12,802 nt of DNA from positions 1 to 12,802 of the forward strand of contig CAMNLS010000018.1 in the NCBI GenBank assembly GCA_946543495.1, in the 5' to 3' direction. A program made the position numbers and the translations under genes. Below, piece by piece: positions 1-6,054 of this stretch (positions within the stretch are counted from its first letter, which is position 1; each line of letters begins with the position of its first letter). The notes under the pieces were generated by a model. It was not told the DNA's origin and searched no databases. It saw only the letters and a program-made list of their open reading frames with translations. The stretch comes from an uncultured Selenomonadales bacterium. Lineage in GTDB: Bacteria > Bacillota > Negativicutes > Selenomonadales > Selenomonadaceae.

Positions 1-159
1 TCGCTAAGGTTCGGTTTGGAAGACGGCAAGACCCGCACAACGGACGAGGTCGCCAAAATGTTTAAAGTCAACGGCGACAATGTTAAGACAGTCGAGGCAA
101 AGGCGTTGCGCAAGCTCCGCCATCCAAATTGCTCGGCGAAACTCAGAGATTTTTATTGA
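1..159 (+). CDS. rpoD: RpoD-like sigma-70 factor, C-terminal end (partial)
   Basis: This is the 3' end of a primary-type sigma factor, the RNA polymerase subunit that recognises promoters. The 52 visible residues correspond to region 4.2: LRFGLEDGKTRT, then a helix-turn-helix, then the hallmark EAKALRKLRHP, ending in KLRDFY and TGA. The flanks of the HTH match the RpoD/SigA family closely. The recognition helix itself does not: where the family has TRERIRQI this protein reads NGDNVKTV (nt 70–93), changing residues that contact the -35 element in E. coli sigma-70. The gene could therefore be the housekeeping rpoD or a divergent rpoD paralogue; the N-terminal part needed to decide lies outside the window. 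No hairpin terminator is visible after the stop, so transcripts may run into sepF. Confidence 0.88.
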   Translation, partial: SLRFGLEDGKTRTTDEVAKMFKVNGDNVKTVEAKALRKLRHPNCSAKLRDFY

Positions 160-186
160 CGCCTGAAAAAAACTTGAAAAAAGCCT

Positions 187-215
187 TTGCATTTTATAAA
201 GTGCTGTGATAGAAT
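187..215 (+). promoter_or_regulatory. Promoter of sepF, extended -10
   Basis: The -35 is TTGCAT (187–192), the spacer is 17 bp, and the -10 is TAGAAT (210–215) preceded by TG at 207–208 (extended -10). The predicted transcription start is near 222, giving a leader of about 40 nt before the ATG at 263. The core sequence GCTGTGATAGAAT recurs in near-identical form at two other promoters in this window (2644–2656 on the - strand and 6004–6016). Confidence 0.68.
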
Positions 216-262
216 GAACGCGCTTTATGAAAAGCAATCCTAATTCGGAAGGGCGATTATTT

Positions 263-892
263 ATGATAGTGATGGAATGGATAAAGAAACTGACGGATAT
301 AATCATGCCACTCGAACCACCAGAAGAATACGAAGAGGTCAAAGAAACTAAAAAAGCTGAAGTAAAATCTGAAGAGCCTAAGCAACCAGCGCAGGACAAT
401 CAACCTAGTCAACCTGCCCCGCAGACTTTCCAAGCGGAAAAGCAAGCGATAGGCATCGGACAAAACTTCAGCGGCGGTTCAATGAAATTTACGCATACTG
501 GCGGCATGGTAAGCACTTCAGATAACGGCGTAACGAGTATGGGCGGCGTCCGCTATGAGGCTTACAATAACGGCAGTTCGGATCCTTCCGTAAGACCAAG
601 CCTTGCAGTTGTTAAGACTCCTCAACTCACAATGAAAATCTACGCGCCGACAAAGTATGATGACCAAATTAAGCAGATAGCCGACGACCTTTTGAAGCAC
701 AACGCGGTTATCGTGAATTATGAAGGCGTCGACGAAATCGAACAACAGCGAATCGGCGACTTTGTTATCGGTGCTGTATATATGATTGACGGACGGGCGG
801 AAATGGTTTCAAACAAAATCGTTCTGTACGTGCCGCAGGGTATTGATTATGAGAGTGCGGCCGCGAGAATTCCCATGCGTCGTTATAATTGA
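263..892 (+). CDS. sepF: Cell division protein SepF
   Basis: SepF is a membrane-associated, ring-forming protein that tethers FtsZ at the division site. The 209-residue product starts with a short amphipathic helix (MEWIKKLTDIIMPLE, about residues 4–18) typical of the SepF membrane-targeting sequence. A long acidic, Gln/Pro- then Gly-rich linker follows. The conserved C-terminal SepF (DUF552) domain covers about residues 118–195 and includes VNYEGVD, RIGDFVIGAVY and KIVLYVP. The ATG at 263 is chosen because GGAAGGG (248–253) lies about 9 nt upstream; the upstream in-frame ATG at 227 is only about 5 nt after the predicted transcription start and has no ribosome binding site. The protein is longer than the roughly 150 residues common in Bacilli, because of the linker. 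It is not in the usual ylm/divIVA cluster here, and a terminator follows it. Confidence 0.93.
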   Translation: MIVMEWIKKLTDIIMPLEPPEEYEEVKETKKAEVKSEEPKQPAQDNQPSQPAPQTFQAEKQAIGIGQNFSGGSMKFTHTGGMVSTSDNGVTSMGGVRYEAYNNGSSDPSVRPSLAVVKTPQLTMKIYAPTKYDDQIKQIADDLLKHNAVIVNYEGVDEIEQQRIGDFVIGAVYMIDGRAEMVSNKIVLYVPQGIDYESAAARIPMRRYN

Positions 893-926
893 GGAGCGAG
901 GCTAAAAAGTTAATTAACGCCATAAT

Positions 927-963
927 AAAAAGCGGGCACTGCAAAGGTTGCCTGCTTTTTATT
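927..963 (+). terminator. Rho-independent terminator between sepF and speA
   Basis: AAAAAGCGGGCA (927–938) pairs with TGCCTGCTTTTT (949–960), a 12-bp stem with one G·U pair and a 10-nt loop, followed by a T-rich run. It ends only 16 nt before the ATG of the next gene, so it could also act as an attenuator in the leader of that gene. Confidence 0.85.
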
Positions 964-979
964 TAGAACAGGTGATGAT

Positions 980-2434
980 ATGAGAGACGAATATTTAACG
1001 CAAGACCGCGCGCCACTTCTTGAGGCGTTGACGAAAATGAAGGCGGCAAGGCTCGTGCCCTTCGACGTGCCTGGACATAAACGCGGGCGCGGCAATCGTG
1101 AGCTTGCGGACTTCCTTGGGCAAGCGTGCCTTGATGTTGATGTAAATTCAATGAAGCCGCTGGATAATCTTTGCCACCCCGTCAGCGTGATTCGCGACGC
1201 GGAAATTTTAGCGGCGGAGTCATTCGGGGCGGCGCATAGTTTCTTTATGGTCGGCGGAACAACTTCGGCGGTGCAAGCGATGATTCTTTCCACGTGCAAG
1301 CCGGGCGATAAAATCATCTTGCCGCGCAACGTTCACCGCTCGGCGATTAACGCGCTGATTCTGTGTGGAGCCGTGCCCGTCTACGTTAATCCGCAAGTCG
1401 ATGACCGCTTAGGAATTTCTTTAGGCATGAAGGTCGAGGAAGTCATTGACGCGATAAAAAATAATCCCGATGCTAAGGCGGTCTTGGTAAACAATCCGAC
1501 TTACTACGGGATTTGCTCCGACATAAAGACGATAACGCAGGTTGCGCACGCGCACGGCATGAAACTTCTTGCAGACGAGGCACACGGCACGCATTTTTAT
1601 TTCAATGATAAACTTCCGCCCTCTGCGATGAGCGTCGGCGCAGATATGGCGGCGGTCTCAATGCACAAGTCCGGCGGTTCATTAACGCAAAGTTCATTGC
1701 TGTTGACGGGCAAGGACATTAACGCGGGCTACGTTCACCAGATTATAAACCTCACGCAGTCGACGAGCGGTTCTTATCTGCTGATGGCGAGCCTGGACAT
1801 TTCGCGACGCAACTTAGCTCTGCGCGGCTCTGAAATCTTTGACAAAGTGATTGAGCTTGTCGAATACGCCCGCGACGAAATAAACTTCCTCGGCGGCTGG
1901 TATGCTTACGGCAAGGAGCTTGCGGACGGCGGAGCGGTCTATGACTTCGACACGACGAAACTTTCAATCTTCACGCGAGCAGTTGGCTTGGCGGGCGTTG
2001 AAGTCTATGACATTTTGCGCGACGAATACGATATTCAACTTGAGTTCGGAGACATTGCCAACGTCTTGGCTTATGTTTCCGTCGGCGACCGCGTCAAGGA
2101 CATTGAACGGCTCGTCAGTGCATTGGCGGACATTAAGCGCATTTATCGTAAAGACCCTTCGCGCCTGATGAAGGTTGAGTACATTGACCCGATTGTCGAC
2201 GCCGCACCGAAGGACGCATTCTACGCCGATAAAATTTCTCTGCCGCTTAACGAGACTGTCGGCAAGACGGCGGCTGAATTTTTAATGTGCTATCCTCCGG
2301 GCATTCCGATACTTGCGCCAGGCGAACGAATCACGCAAGAGATTTTAGATTATGTCCGCTACGCAAAGCGCAAGGGTTGTCAGATGACCGGCCCCGAAGA
2401 TATGACGATTCAACGCTTACAAGTCATGGCTTAA
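980..2434 (+). CDS. speA: Fold-I PLP-dependent Arg/Orn/Lys decarboxylase (SpeA type)
   Basis: This is a pyridoxal-phosphate decarboxylase of the Orn/Lys/Arg major-domain family, 484 residues, close to the length of Bacillus subtilis SpeA. It removes CO2 from a basic amino acid, most likely arginine to agmatine, in polyamine synthesis in the cytoplasm. Visible motifs are PFDVPGHKRGRGN near the N-terminus, VNNPTYYG (about 170–177), ADEAHGTH (198–205), and SMHKSGGSLTQSS with the PLP-binding lysine at about residue 230. The C-terminal small domain carries PPGIPILAPGE. The start at 980 has GGTGAT just upstream. Substrate cannot be read from sequence: ornithine or lysine decarboxylation is possible, and no agmatinase gene is in view. 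spermidine synthase follows about 240 bp downstream. I found no convincing promoter between the sepF terminator and this gene. Confidence 0.9.
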   Translation: MRDEYLTQDRAPLLEALTKMKAARLVPFDVPGHKRGRGNRELADFLGQACLDVDVNSMKPLDNLCHPVSVIRDAEILAAESFGAAHSFFMVGGTTSAVQAMILSTCKPGDKIILPRNVHRSAINALILCGAVPVYVNPQVDDRLGISLGMKVEEVIDAIKNNPDAKAVLVNNPTYYGICSDIKTITQVAHAHGMKLLADEAHGTHFYFNDKLPPSAMSVGADMAAVSMHKSGGSLTQSSLLLTGKDINAGYVHQIINLTQSTSGSYLLMASLDISRRNLALRGSEIFDKVIELVEYARDEINFLGGWYAYGKELADGGAVYDFDTTKLSIFTRAVGLAGVEVYDILRDEYDIQLEFGDIANVLAYVSVGDRVKDIERLVSALADIKRIYRKDPSRLMKVEYIDPIVDAAPKDAFYADKISLPLNETVGKTAAEFLMCYPPGIPILAPGERITQEILDYVRYAKRKGCQMTGPEDMTIQRLQVMA

Positions 2435-2627
2435 GGAATTCTTGCCGCAAGTATGCAATCGTGCCTTTGAGTTCGCGAATATCGCCGCGCAGTTTCTCAA
2501 TACTTCTATCAAGCAGAATCAATTTGCGTTCTTCGCGTTCGATTTGTTCGCGCATGTTTTTATTGTAACGTTCGCGGTCTCGTTGCTCAGCGTGAAGCTC
2601 GCGAATTCTTTTTTTTATATCGTTCAT
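2424..2627 (-). CDS. Small coiled-coil protein antisense between speA and speE
   Basis: I do not recognise this 67-residue ORF. It is very rich in Arg, Lys and Glu, and nearly the whole length (about residues 1–63) shows heptad-like spacing of Ile/Leu, so it should form a coiled coil; there is no membrane segment. The ATG at 2627 is preceded by GGTGAT (2632–2637), and a good promoter lies directly upstream (2644–2672, - strand). The reading frame stays open further upstream, but that extension runs antisense into speE and is unlikely to be translated. The 3' end overlaps the last 11 bp of speA in convergent orientation. The + strand ORF in the same place looks hydrophobic, as expected for the shadow of a charged helix. 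The promoter and ribosome binding site support a real gene, but homologues would be needed to be sure. Confidence 0.62.
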   Translation of the reverse strand: MNDIKKRIRELHAEQRDRERYNKNMREQIEREERKLILLDRSIEKLRGDIRELKGTIAYLRQEFLKP

Positions 2628-2643
2628 GATAATCACCGCAGGG

Positions 2644-2672
2644 ATTTTATCACAGCTTAGGAGGTTTGTTAA
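2644..2672 (-). promoter_or_regulatory. Promoter of the antisense coiled-coil gene
   Basis: Read on the - strand, the -35 is TTAACA (2667–2672), the spacer is 17 bp, and the -10 is TAAAAT (2644–2649) with TG one base upstream. The predicted start near 2637 leaves a leader of only about 10 nt. The element lies across the speE ribosome binding site and ends one base before the speE ATG, so transcription here could interfere with speE. Confidence 0.6.
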
Positions 2673-3524
2673 ATGGAGCTTTGGTTCAGTGAGCAGCACA
2701 CGCCTAACGTCCGCTTTTCGTTGAAGGTCGACAAGCAACTTTTCAGCGAGACCAGCGAATTTCAACGCGTAGATATTTTTGACTCGTCGGAGTTCGGGCG
2801 AATTCTCGTGCTTGACGGGCGAATCATGATAACTGAGCGCGACGAATTTATTTATCACGAAATGATTACGCATGTGCCGATGTGCGTCAATCCCAACGTC
2901 AAGAAAGTTTTACTCGTGGGCGGCGGCGATGGCGGCTCGGCTCGTGAGCTTTTGAAGTACGACACGATAGAAAAGATTGACCTTGTGGAAGTTGATGAGA
3001 CTGTCGTCCGTGCGTGCAAGAAGTTCATTCCGCAGACCGCCGCTTGCCTCGACAATCCGCGCGTGGAAATTTTTTTTGCTGACGGCTTGAAGTTCATACG
3101 CCGCAAGACTGATGAATACGATTTGATTATCGTTGACTCGACTGACCCTTTCGGTGTGGGCGAAGGTCTCTTTACTAAAGAATTTTACGGCAACTGCTTC
3201 AACGCTCTGCACGAAGGCGGAATCATGGTTAATCAGCACGAGAATCCGTTTTACTCTCTCGACGCCGCCGCCATGCAACGCGCCCATAAACGGCTGGCGA
3301 CTTCATTTCCAGTCGTGCGCGTCTATCAAATACACATTCCTACCTATCCGGCGGGGCAATGGCTATTCGGGTTCGCGTCGAAGAAGTTCCACCCGACTAA
3401 CGAAGTCAACTTCGCCCGCTGGAATGCTCTTAACCTGCAGACGATGTACTACAACACACGGATTCACGTTGGAGCCTTCGCCCTGCCCACCTACGTTATA
3501 AAAACTCTTCGCGCCGCAGAATAA
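2673..3524 (+). CDS. speE: Spermidine synthase (polyamine aminopropyltransferase)
   Basis: This enzyme transfers the aminopropyl group of decarboxylated S-adenosylmethionine to putrescine to make spermidine; it is cytosolic. The 283 residues match the usual SpeE length. Visible motifs are LVLDGRIMITERDEF and YHEM (61–64) in the N-terminal part, the SAM-binding loop GGGDGGSARELL (83–94), VEVDE (106–110), and DSTDP (155–159), whose second Asp is the catalytic residue in the family. PTYPAGQW closes the active site region. The start is set by AGGAGG (2659–2664), 8 nt before the ATG. The nearby decarboxylase gene supports a polyamine role; the dcSAM-producing enzyme SpeD is not in the window. No terminator is seen after it; the putP promoter starts within 5 bp of its stop. 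Confidence 0.95.
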   Translation: MELWFSEQHTPNVRFSLKVDKQLFSETSEFQRVDIFDSSEFGRILVLDGRIMITERDEFIYHEMITHVPMCVNPNVKKVLLVGGGDGGSARELLKYDTIEKIDLVEVDETVVRACKKFIPQTAACLDNPRVEIFFADGLKFIRRKTDEYDLIIVDSTDPFGVGEGLFTKEFYGNCFNALHEGGIMVNQHENPFYSLDAAAMQRAHKRLATSFPVVRVYQIHIPTYPAGQWLFGFASKKFHPTNEVNFARWNALNLQTMYYNTRIHVGAFALPTYVIKTLRAAE

Positions 3525-3528
3525 CCAT

Positions 3529-3557
3529 TTGCCAAAAGAATTCAGCGCAGGTATAAT
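3529..3557 (+). promoter_or_regulatory. Promoter of putP
   Basis: The -35 is TTGCCA (3529–3534), the spacer is 17 bp, and the -10 is a perfect TATAAT (3552–3557). The predicted start near 3564 leaves a leader of about 134 nt before the putP TTG start, unusually long compared with the other promoters here. Confidence 0.75.
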
Positions 3558-3563
3558 AACGCG

Positions 3564-3697
3564 GTTACGAAAGGAGGCAACGTGGACGTTGCCTCCAGTG
3601 ATCGCGGCGGACTCGTCGATACAGTCGAGGCTGGTTTCCGCGTTCGTACGCAACGCATGCGCATTGCTAGCATTTCCGATTAAAGGAGGAAAAATTT
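3564..3697 (+). promoter_or_regulatory. Structured 5' leader of putP
   Basis: The leader can fold into three hairpins. The first is a perfect 10-bp stem, GGAGGCAACG (3573–3582) with CGTTGCCTCC (3587–3596), closed by a 4-nt loop. The second has an outer stem CGCGG/CCGCG (3603–3607 with 3638–3642) and an inner CTCG/CGAG (3612–3615 with 3626–3629). The third pairs GCAACGC with GCGCATTGC (3650–3667, one mismatch). The CCTCC in the right arm of hairpin 1 could instead pair with the putP ribosome binding site GGAGG (3685–3689), which would give a switch between two folds. I do not recognise a known riboswitch class. No U-tract terminator is present, so any control would probably act on translation. 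Confidence 0.5.
3582..3683 (+). CDS. Possible leader uORF of putP (33 codons)
   Basis: A GTG codon 4 nt after a strong AAAGGAGG (3570–3577) opens a 33-codon frame that ends in TAA at 3681–3683, directly abutting the AAGGAGG used by putP. This placement is what one expects for a translated leader peptide coupled to the downstream gene. The predicted peptide begins MDVASSDRGG and is not recognised; it has four arginines and no proline, so it does not look like a classic proline attenuator. The ribosome binding site and the first base of the start codon lie in the left arm of the 10-bp hairpin (the rest of the codon in its loop), which would restrict its translation. It may simply be chance within a structured RNA. 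Confidence 0.3.
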   Translation: MDVASSDRGGLVDTVEAGFRVRTQRMRIASISD

Positions 3698-5176
3698 TTG
3701 ACTAATGATGTAATGATTATTAATGCGTTCGTGCTGTATATCGGCTTGATGATGGCGATTGGCGTCTACTATTACCGCCACACAAAGAACATGAGCGATT
3801 ACTTCCTTGGCAACCGCAAGCTCGGCGCGTGGGTCACGTCGCTTAGTGCTGAGGCGTCCGATATGAGCGGCTGGATGCTTATGGGCGTTCCGGGCTTCGC
3901 GTACCTCGCCGGACTCAACGCGGGCTGGATTGCTATCGGCATTGCGATTGGCACGTGGGCTAACTGGCACTTTGTAGCGGCGCGGCTCCGTCAATACACT
4001 GAACTTGCTGGCAACTCGTTGACGCTCCCCGAATTCCTGCAGAATCGCTACAAGGATACAAGCAACTTACTACGAATCGTCCCCGCAATTTTTATTCTGA
4101 TATTCTTTATCCTGTACACGTCGTCGGGATTCGTGGCAGCGGGCAAGCTCTTTGAAACGGTCTTCGGTATGCCCTTCCAATACGCAATCTTCCTCGGCGC
4201 AAGCTCGGTCGTCTTCTACACGCTTATTGGCGGCTTCCTCGCAGTCAGTCGCACGGACTTTATTCAAGGCGTCATGATGTTCTTTGCAATCTTAATCGTT
4301 CCAATCTGCGCGGCGATGAGTTTGGGCGGCTTCGGCGAAACGGTCTCGGCAATCGCAGCTTATAAAGAGTCGATGTTCCAACCGCTCACTAAGCCCGACG
4401 GCTCGGCAATGGGCGCGATTGAATTAATATCGTTGCTGGCTTGGGGTATCGGCTACTTCGGACAGCCGCATATCTTAGTTAGGTTCATGGCTATCAAGTC
4501 GACGAGCGAACTGCCTCAAGCAACACGCATTGCGATGACGTGGGTTATCTTGAGCTTAGCGGCGGCGGTTGCTATCGGCATGGTCGGCACGGTCTACTTA
4601 ACGACACCGCTTGAAGGCACGAACTCTGAAACTGTCTTCCTGCTCATGACGAATCAACTTTTCCCGCCGATAATTGCCGGCTTAATGTTAAGTGCGGTGC
4701 TCGCGGCTATCATGTCAACTGCCTCAAGTCAACTGCTCGTCGCGGCGTCGGCGTTTGCGCAAGACTTTTATAAAACATTGATTCGCAAAGACGCTGAACA
4801 AGGCGAACTCGTTTGGATATCGCGTGCATCGGTCTTAATCATCGCGTCAATCGCAGTGTTCCTCGGCTTCAATCCCGATAGCTTTATCCTCGACATGGTG
4901 GCATATGCTTGGGCGGGCTTCGGCGCGGCGTTTGGTCCTGTCGTGCTGATGAGTCTGTTTTGGAAACGCACAACTCGTCGCGGCGTCATCGCGGGAATAA
5001 TCGTCGGCGGCGTCACGGTTCTTGCATGGAAACAATTTGAACTCTTCGGGCTGTATGAAATTGTTCCTGGCTTCCTCTTCGCGCTGATTGCTATTTATCT
5101 TGTTAGTAAGTTCGACGACGAACCTGACCGCGAAATTTTAGAGACGTTCGACAAAGTTGGTCAAAGCAGGATTTAA
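3698..5176 (+). CDS. putP: Sodium/proline symporter PutP
   Basis: PutP is a Na+/solute symporter (SSS/SLC5 family) of the cytoplasmic membrane that takes up proline with sodium. The 492-residue product is strongly hydrophobic throughout, with about 12–13 membrane segments. The family signature ASDMSGWMLMGVPG is present, and Asp55, Ser57 and Gly58 fall at the same positions as in E. coli PutP, where Asp55 and Ser57 serve Na+ and proline binding. YTLIGGFLAVSRTDFIQG and GYFGQPHILVRFMA are also typical. The start is a TTG at 3698, placed 8 nt after AAAGGAGG; the next in-frame ATG (3713) is too far from that site. It has its own promoter and long leader, and is followed after 3 bp by a lipoprotein gene likely in the same transcript. 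A related SSS substrate cannot be fully excluded. Confidence 0.93.
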   Translation: MTNDVMIINAFVLYIGLMMAIGVYYYRHTKNMSDYFLGNRKLGAWVTSLSAEASDMSGWMLMGVPGFAYLAGLNAGWIAIGIAIGTWANWHFVAARLRQYTELAGNSLTLPEFLQNRYKDTSNLLRIVPAIFILIFFILYTSSGFVAAGKLFETVFGMPFQYAIFLGASSVVFYTLIGGFLAVSRTDFIQGVMMFFAILIVPICAAMSLGGFGETVSAIAAYKESMFQPLTKPDGSAMGAIELISLLAWGIGYFGQPHILVRFMAIKSTSELPQATRIAMTWVILSLAAAVAIGMVGTVYLTTPLEGTNSETVFLLMTNQLFPPIIAGLMLSAVLAAIMSTASSQLLVAASAFAQDFYKTLIRKDAEQGELVWISRASVLIIASIAVFLGFNPDSFILDMVAYAWAGFGAAFGPVVLMSLFWKRTTRRGVIAGIIVGGVTVLAWKQFELFGLYEIVPGFLFALIAIYLVSKFDDEPDREILETFDKVGQSRI

Positions 5177-5179
5177 GTC

Positions 5180-5998
5180 ATGAAGAAAATTTTTATCGGC
5201 GTGCTAAGTTTAATCTGTTTGACGTGCGCGGGCTGTCTTCAAGCAAACTTCGACATGATAATCACGAACGAAGGCGCAGTCATTCAGCACAGCAAGTTCA
5301 TCGGCAATCCTCTTGTGATTCGGCAGATTGAAGACTGGAAGACTAACAACGAACAGCTCAATCCCGACGTGAAAGCTAATCAAATCGTTGAAGGCGACCT
5401 GCGCGGCTACGAGTTCACGAATAATTATCCTGACATTGAAACTTTCGCGAGGTCGGCGGGCGATTTGCATAAAGCCAACGCAGGCAAGAACAAAGGCATT
5501 TCTCGACGCAAGGGCTGGTTCTTCGACAGCTACGACTTCGATTTTTGTTGGACGAATCCGCCGCTGAACATTCCGTCTGAAGCCGAATTCATGACGCAGA
5601 CGGCGTTTAACGGTGTCGCGTTTGAATTCACACTTCAACTGCCCTACGCCCCCGAAAGTCATAACGCTGATAATTTTTCAAGCGACGGGAAGTTTCTTAG
5701 ATGGAACTTAGCTCCGGTGTTAATTCACGGCGGCGAAAAGTATATGAACGTTCGCTTCAAGCTTTGGCATCACGATAAAATTTTCTTGACGGCGATAATT
5801 GAACTGCTACTTCTGGCGGCGACGATATTTTTCTTTATCAAAGCCCGCGCAGAGGAATCAGAGAGCCTCGCCGAAGATTTACGGTTCAAGCGCAATGTGT
5901 TTGCGGGCTTGTCGATTGCGTTAGCGACGGTCGCGGCGTATTTACTGCTCATGCCCGTCACGTTCAACTCTTCCGATATAATTTCGCTTGCAATTTAA
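5180..5998 (+). CDS. Lipoprotein with LppM/DUF3153-like domain and C-terminal TM segments
   Basis: The 272-residue product starts with a lipoprotein signal peptide: MKK, a hydrophobic stretch, then CAGC with the acylated Cys predicted at residue 19 (Cys rather than Leu at -3 makes the lipobox slightly atypical). An exported domain of about residues 20–195 follows, starting with a strand pattern (FDMIITNEGAVIQHS) like LppM/DUF3153 proteins. Two membrane segments lie near 201–220 and 240–260 with a charged loop between them. The family call rests on layout and resemblance by eye only, and function is unknown. The ATG is 3 bp after the putP stop and uses AGGA within putP, so the two are probably cotranscribed. 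Its 3' end contains the -35 of the rpsT promoter. Confidence 0.8.
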   Translation: MKKIFIGVLSLICLTCAGCLQANFDMIITNEGAVIQHSKFIGNPLVIRQIEDWKTNNEQLNPDVKANQIVEGDLRGYEFTNNYPDIETFARSAGDLHKANAGKNKGISRRKGWFFDSYDFDFCWTNPPLNIPSEAEFMTQTAFNGVAFEFTLQLPYAPESHNADNFSSDGKFLRWNLAPVLIHGGEKYMNVRFKLWHHDKIFLTAIIELLLLAATIFFFIKARAEESESLAEDLRFKRNVFAGLSIALATVAAYLLLMPVTFNSSDIISLAI

Positions 5999-6016
5999 AG
6001 CGCGCTGTGATAAACT
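5988..6016 (+). promoter_or_regulatory. Promoter of rpsT, extended -10
   Basis: The -35 is TTGCAA (5988–5993), within the end of the lipoprotein gene; the spacer is 17 bp and the -10 is TAAACT (6011–6016) with TG at 6008–6009. The predicted start is near 6023. GCTGTG (6004–6009) and CACAGC (6019–6024) form a 6-bp inverted repeat around the -10. Confidence 0.65.
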
Positions 6017-6054
6017 TCCACAGCTGTAAAAAATTTTATAAGGAGGTGCTTGAC

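Noticed and set aside
227..262. Upstream ATG (227) extending SepF by 12 residues
   Set aside because: It is about 5 nt from the predicted transcription start and has no ribosome binding site; ATG 263 has GGAAGGG at good spacing and gives the expected amphipathic N-terminus.
884..889. TATAAT at the end of sepF as a speA promoter
   Set aside because: The sequence 17 bp upstream has no -35 resemblance, and the terminator lies between it and speA.
2442..2660. 72-residue + strand ORF between speA and speE
   Set aside because: It has no well-placed ribosome binding site, and its hydrophobic look is the expected shadow of the charged coiled-coil frame on the other strand.
2628..2873. 82-codon N-terminal extension of the coiled-coil ORF
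   Set aside because: It runs antisense through speE, would start upstream of the predicted promoter, and does not share the coiled-coil composition.
6004..6024. CRP/FNR-like operator at the rpsT promoter (TGTGA…CACA)
   Set aside because: The half-sites are GCTGTG/CACAGC with a 9-nt gap and do not match the TGTGA-N6-TCACA or TTGAT-N4-ATCAA layout; kept only as an unassigned inverted repeat.
6007..6054. N-terminal extension of S20
   Set aside because: It overlaps the promoter -10 and the AGGAGG ribosome binding site; TTG 6055 gives the standard S20 N-terminus.
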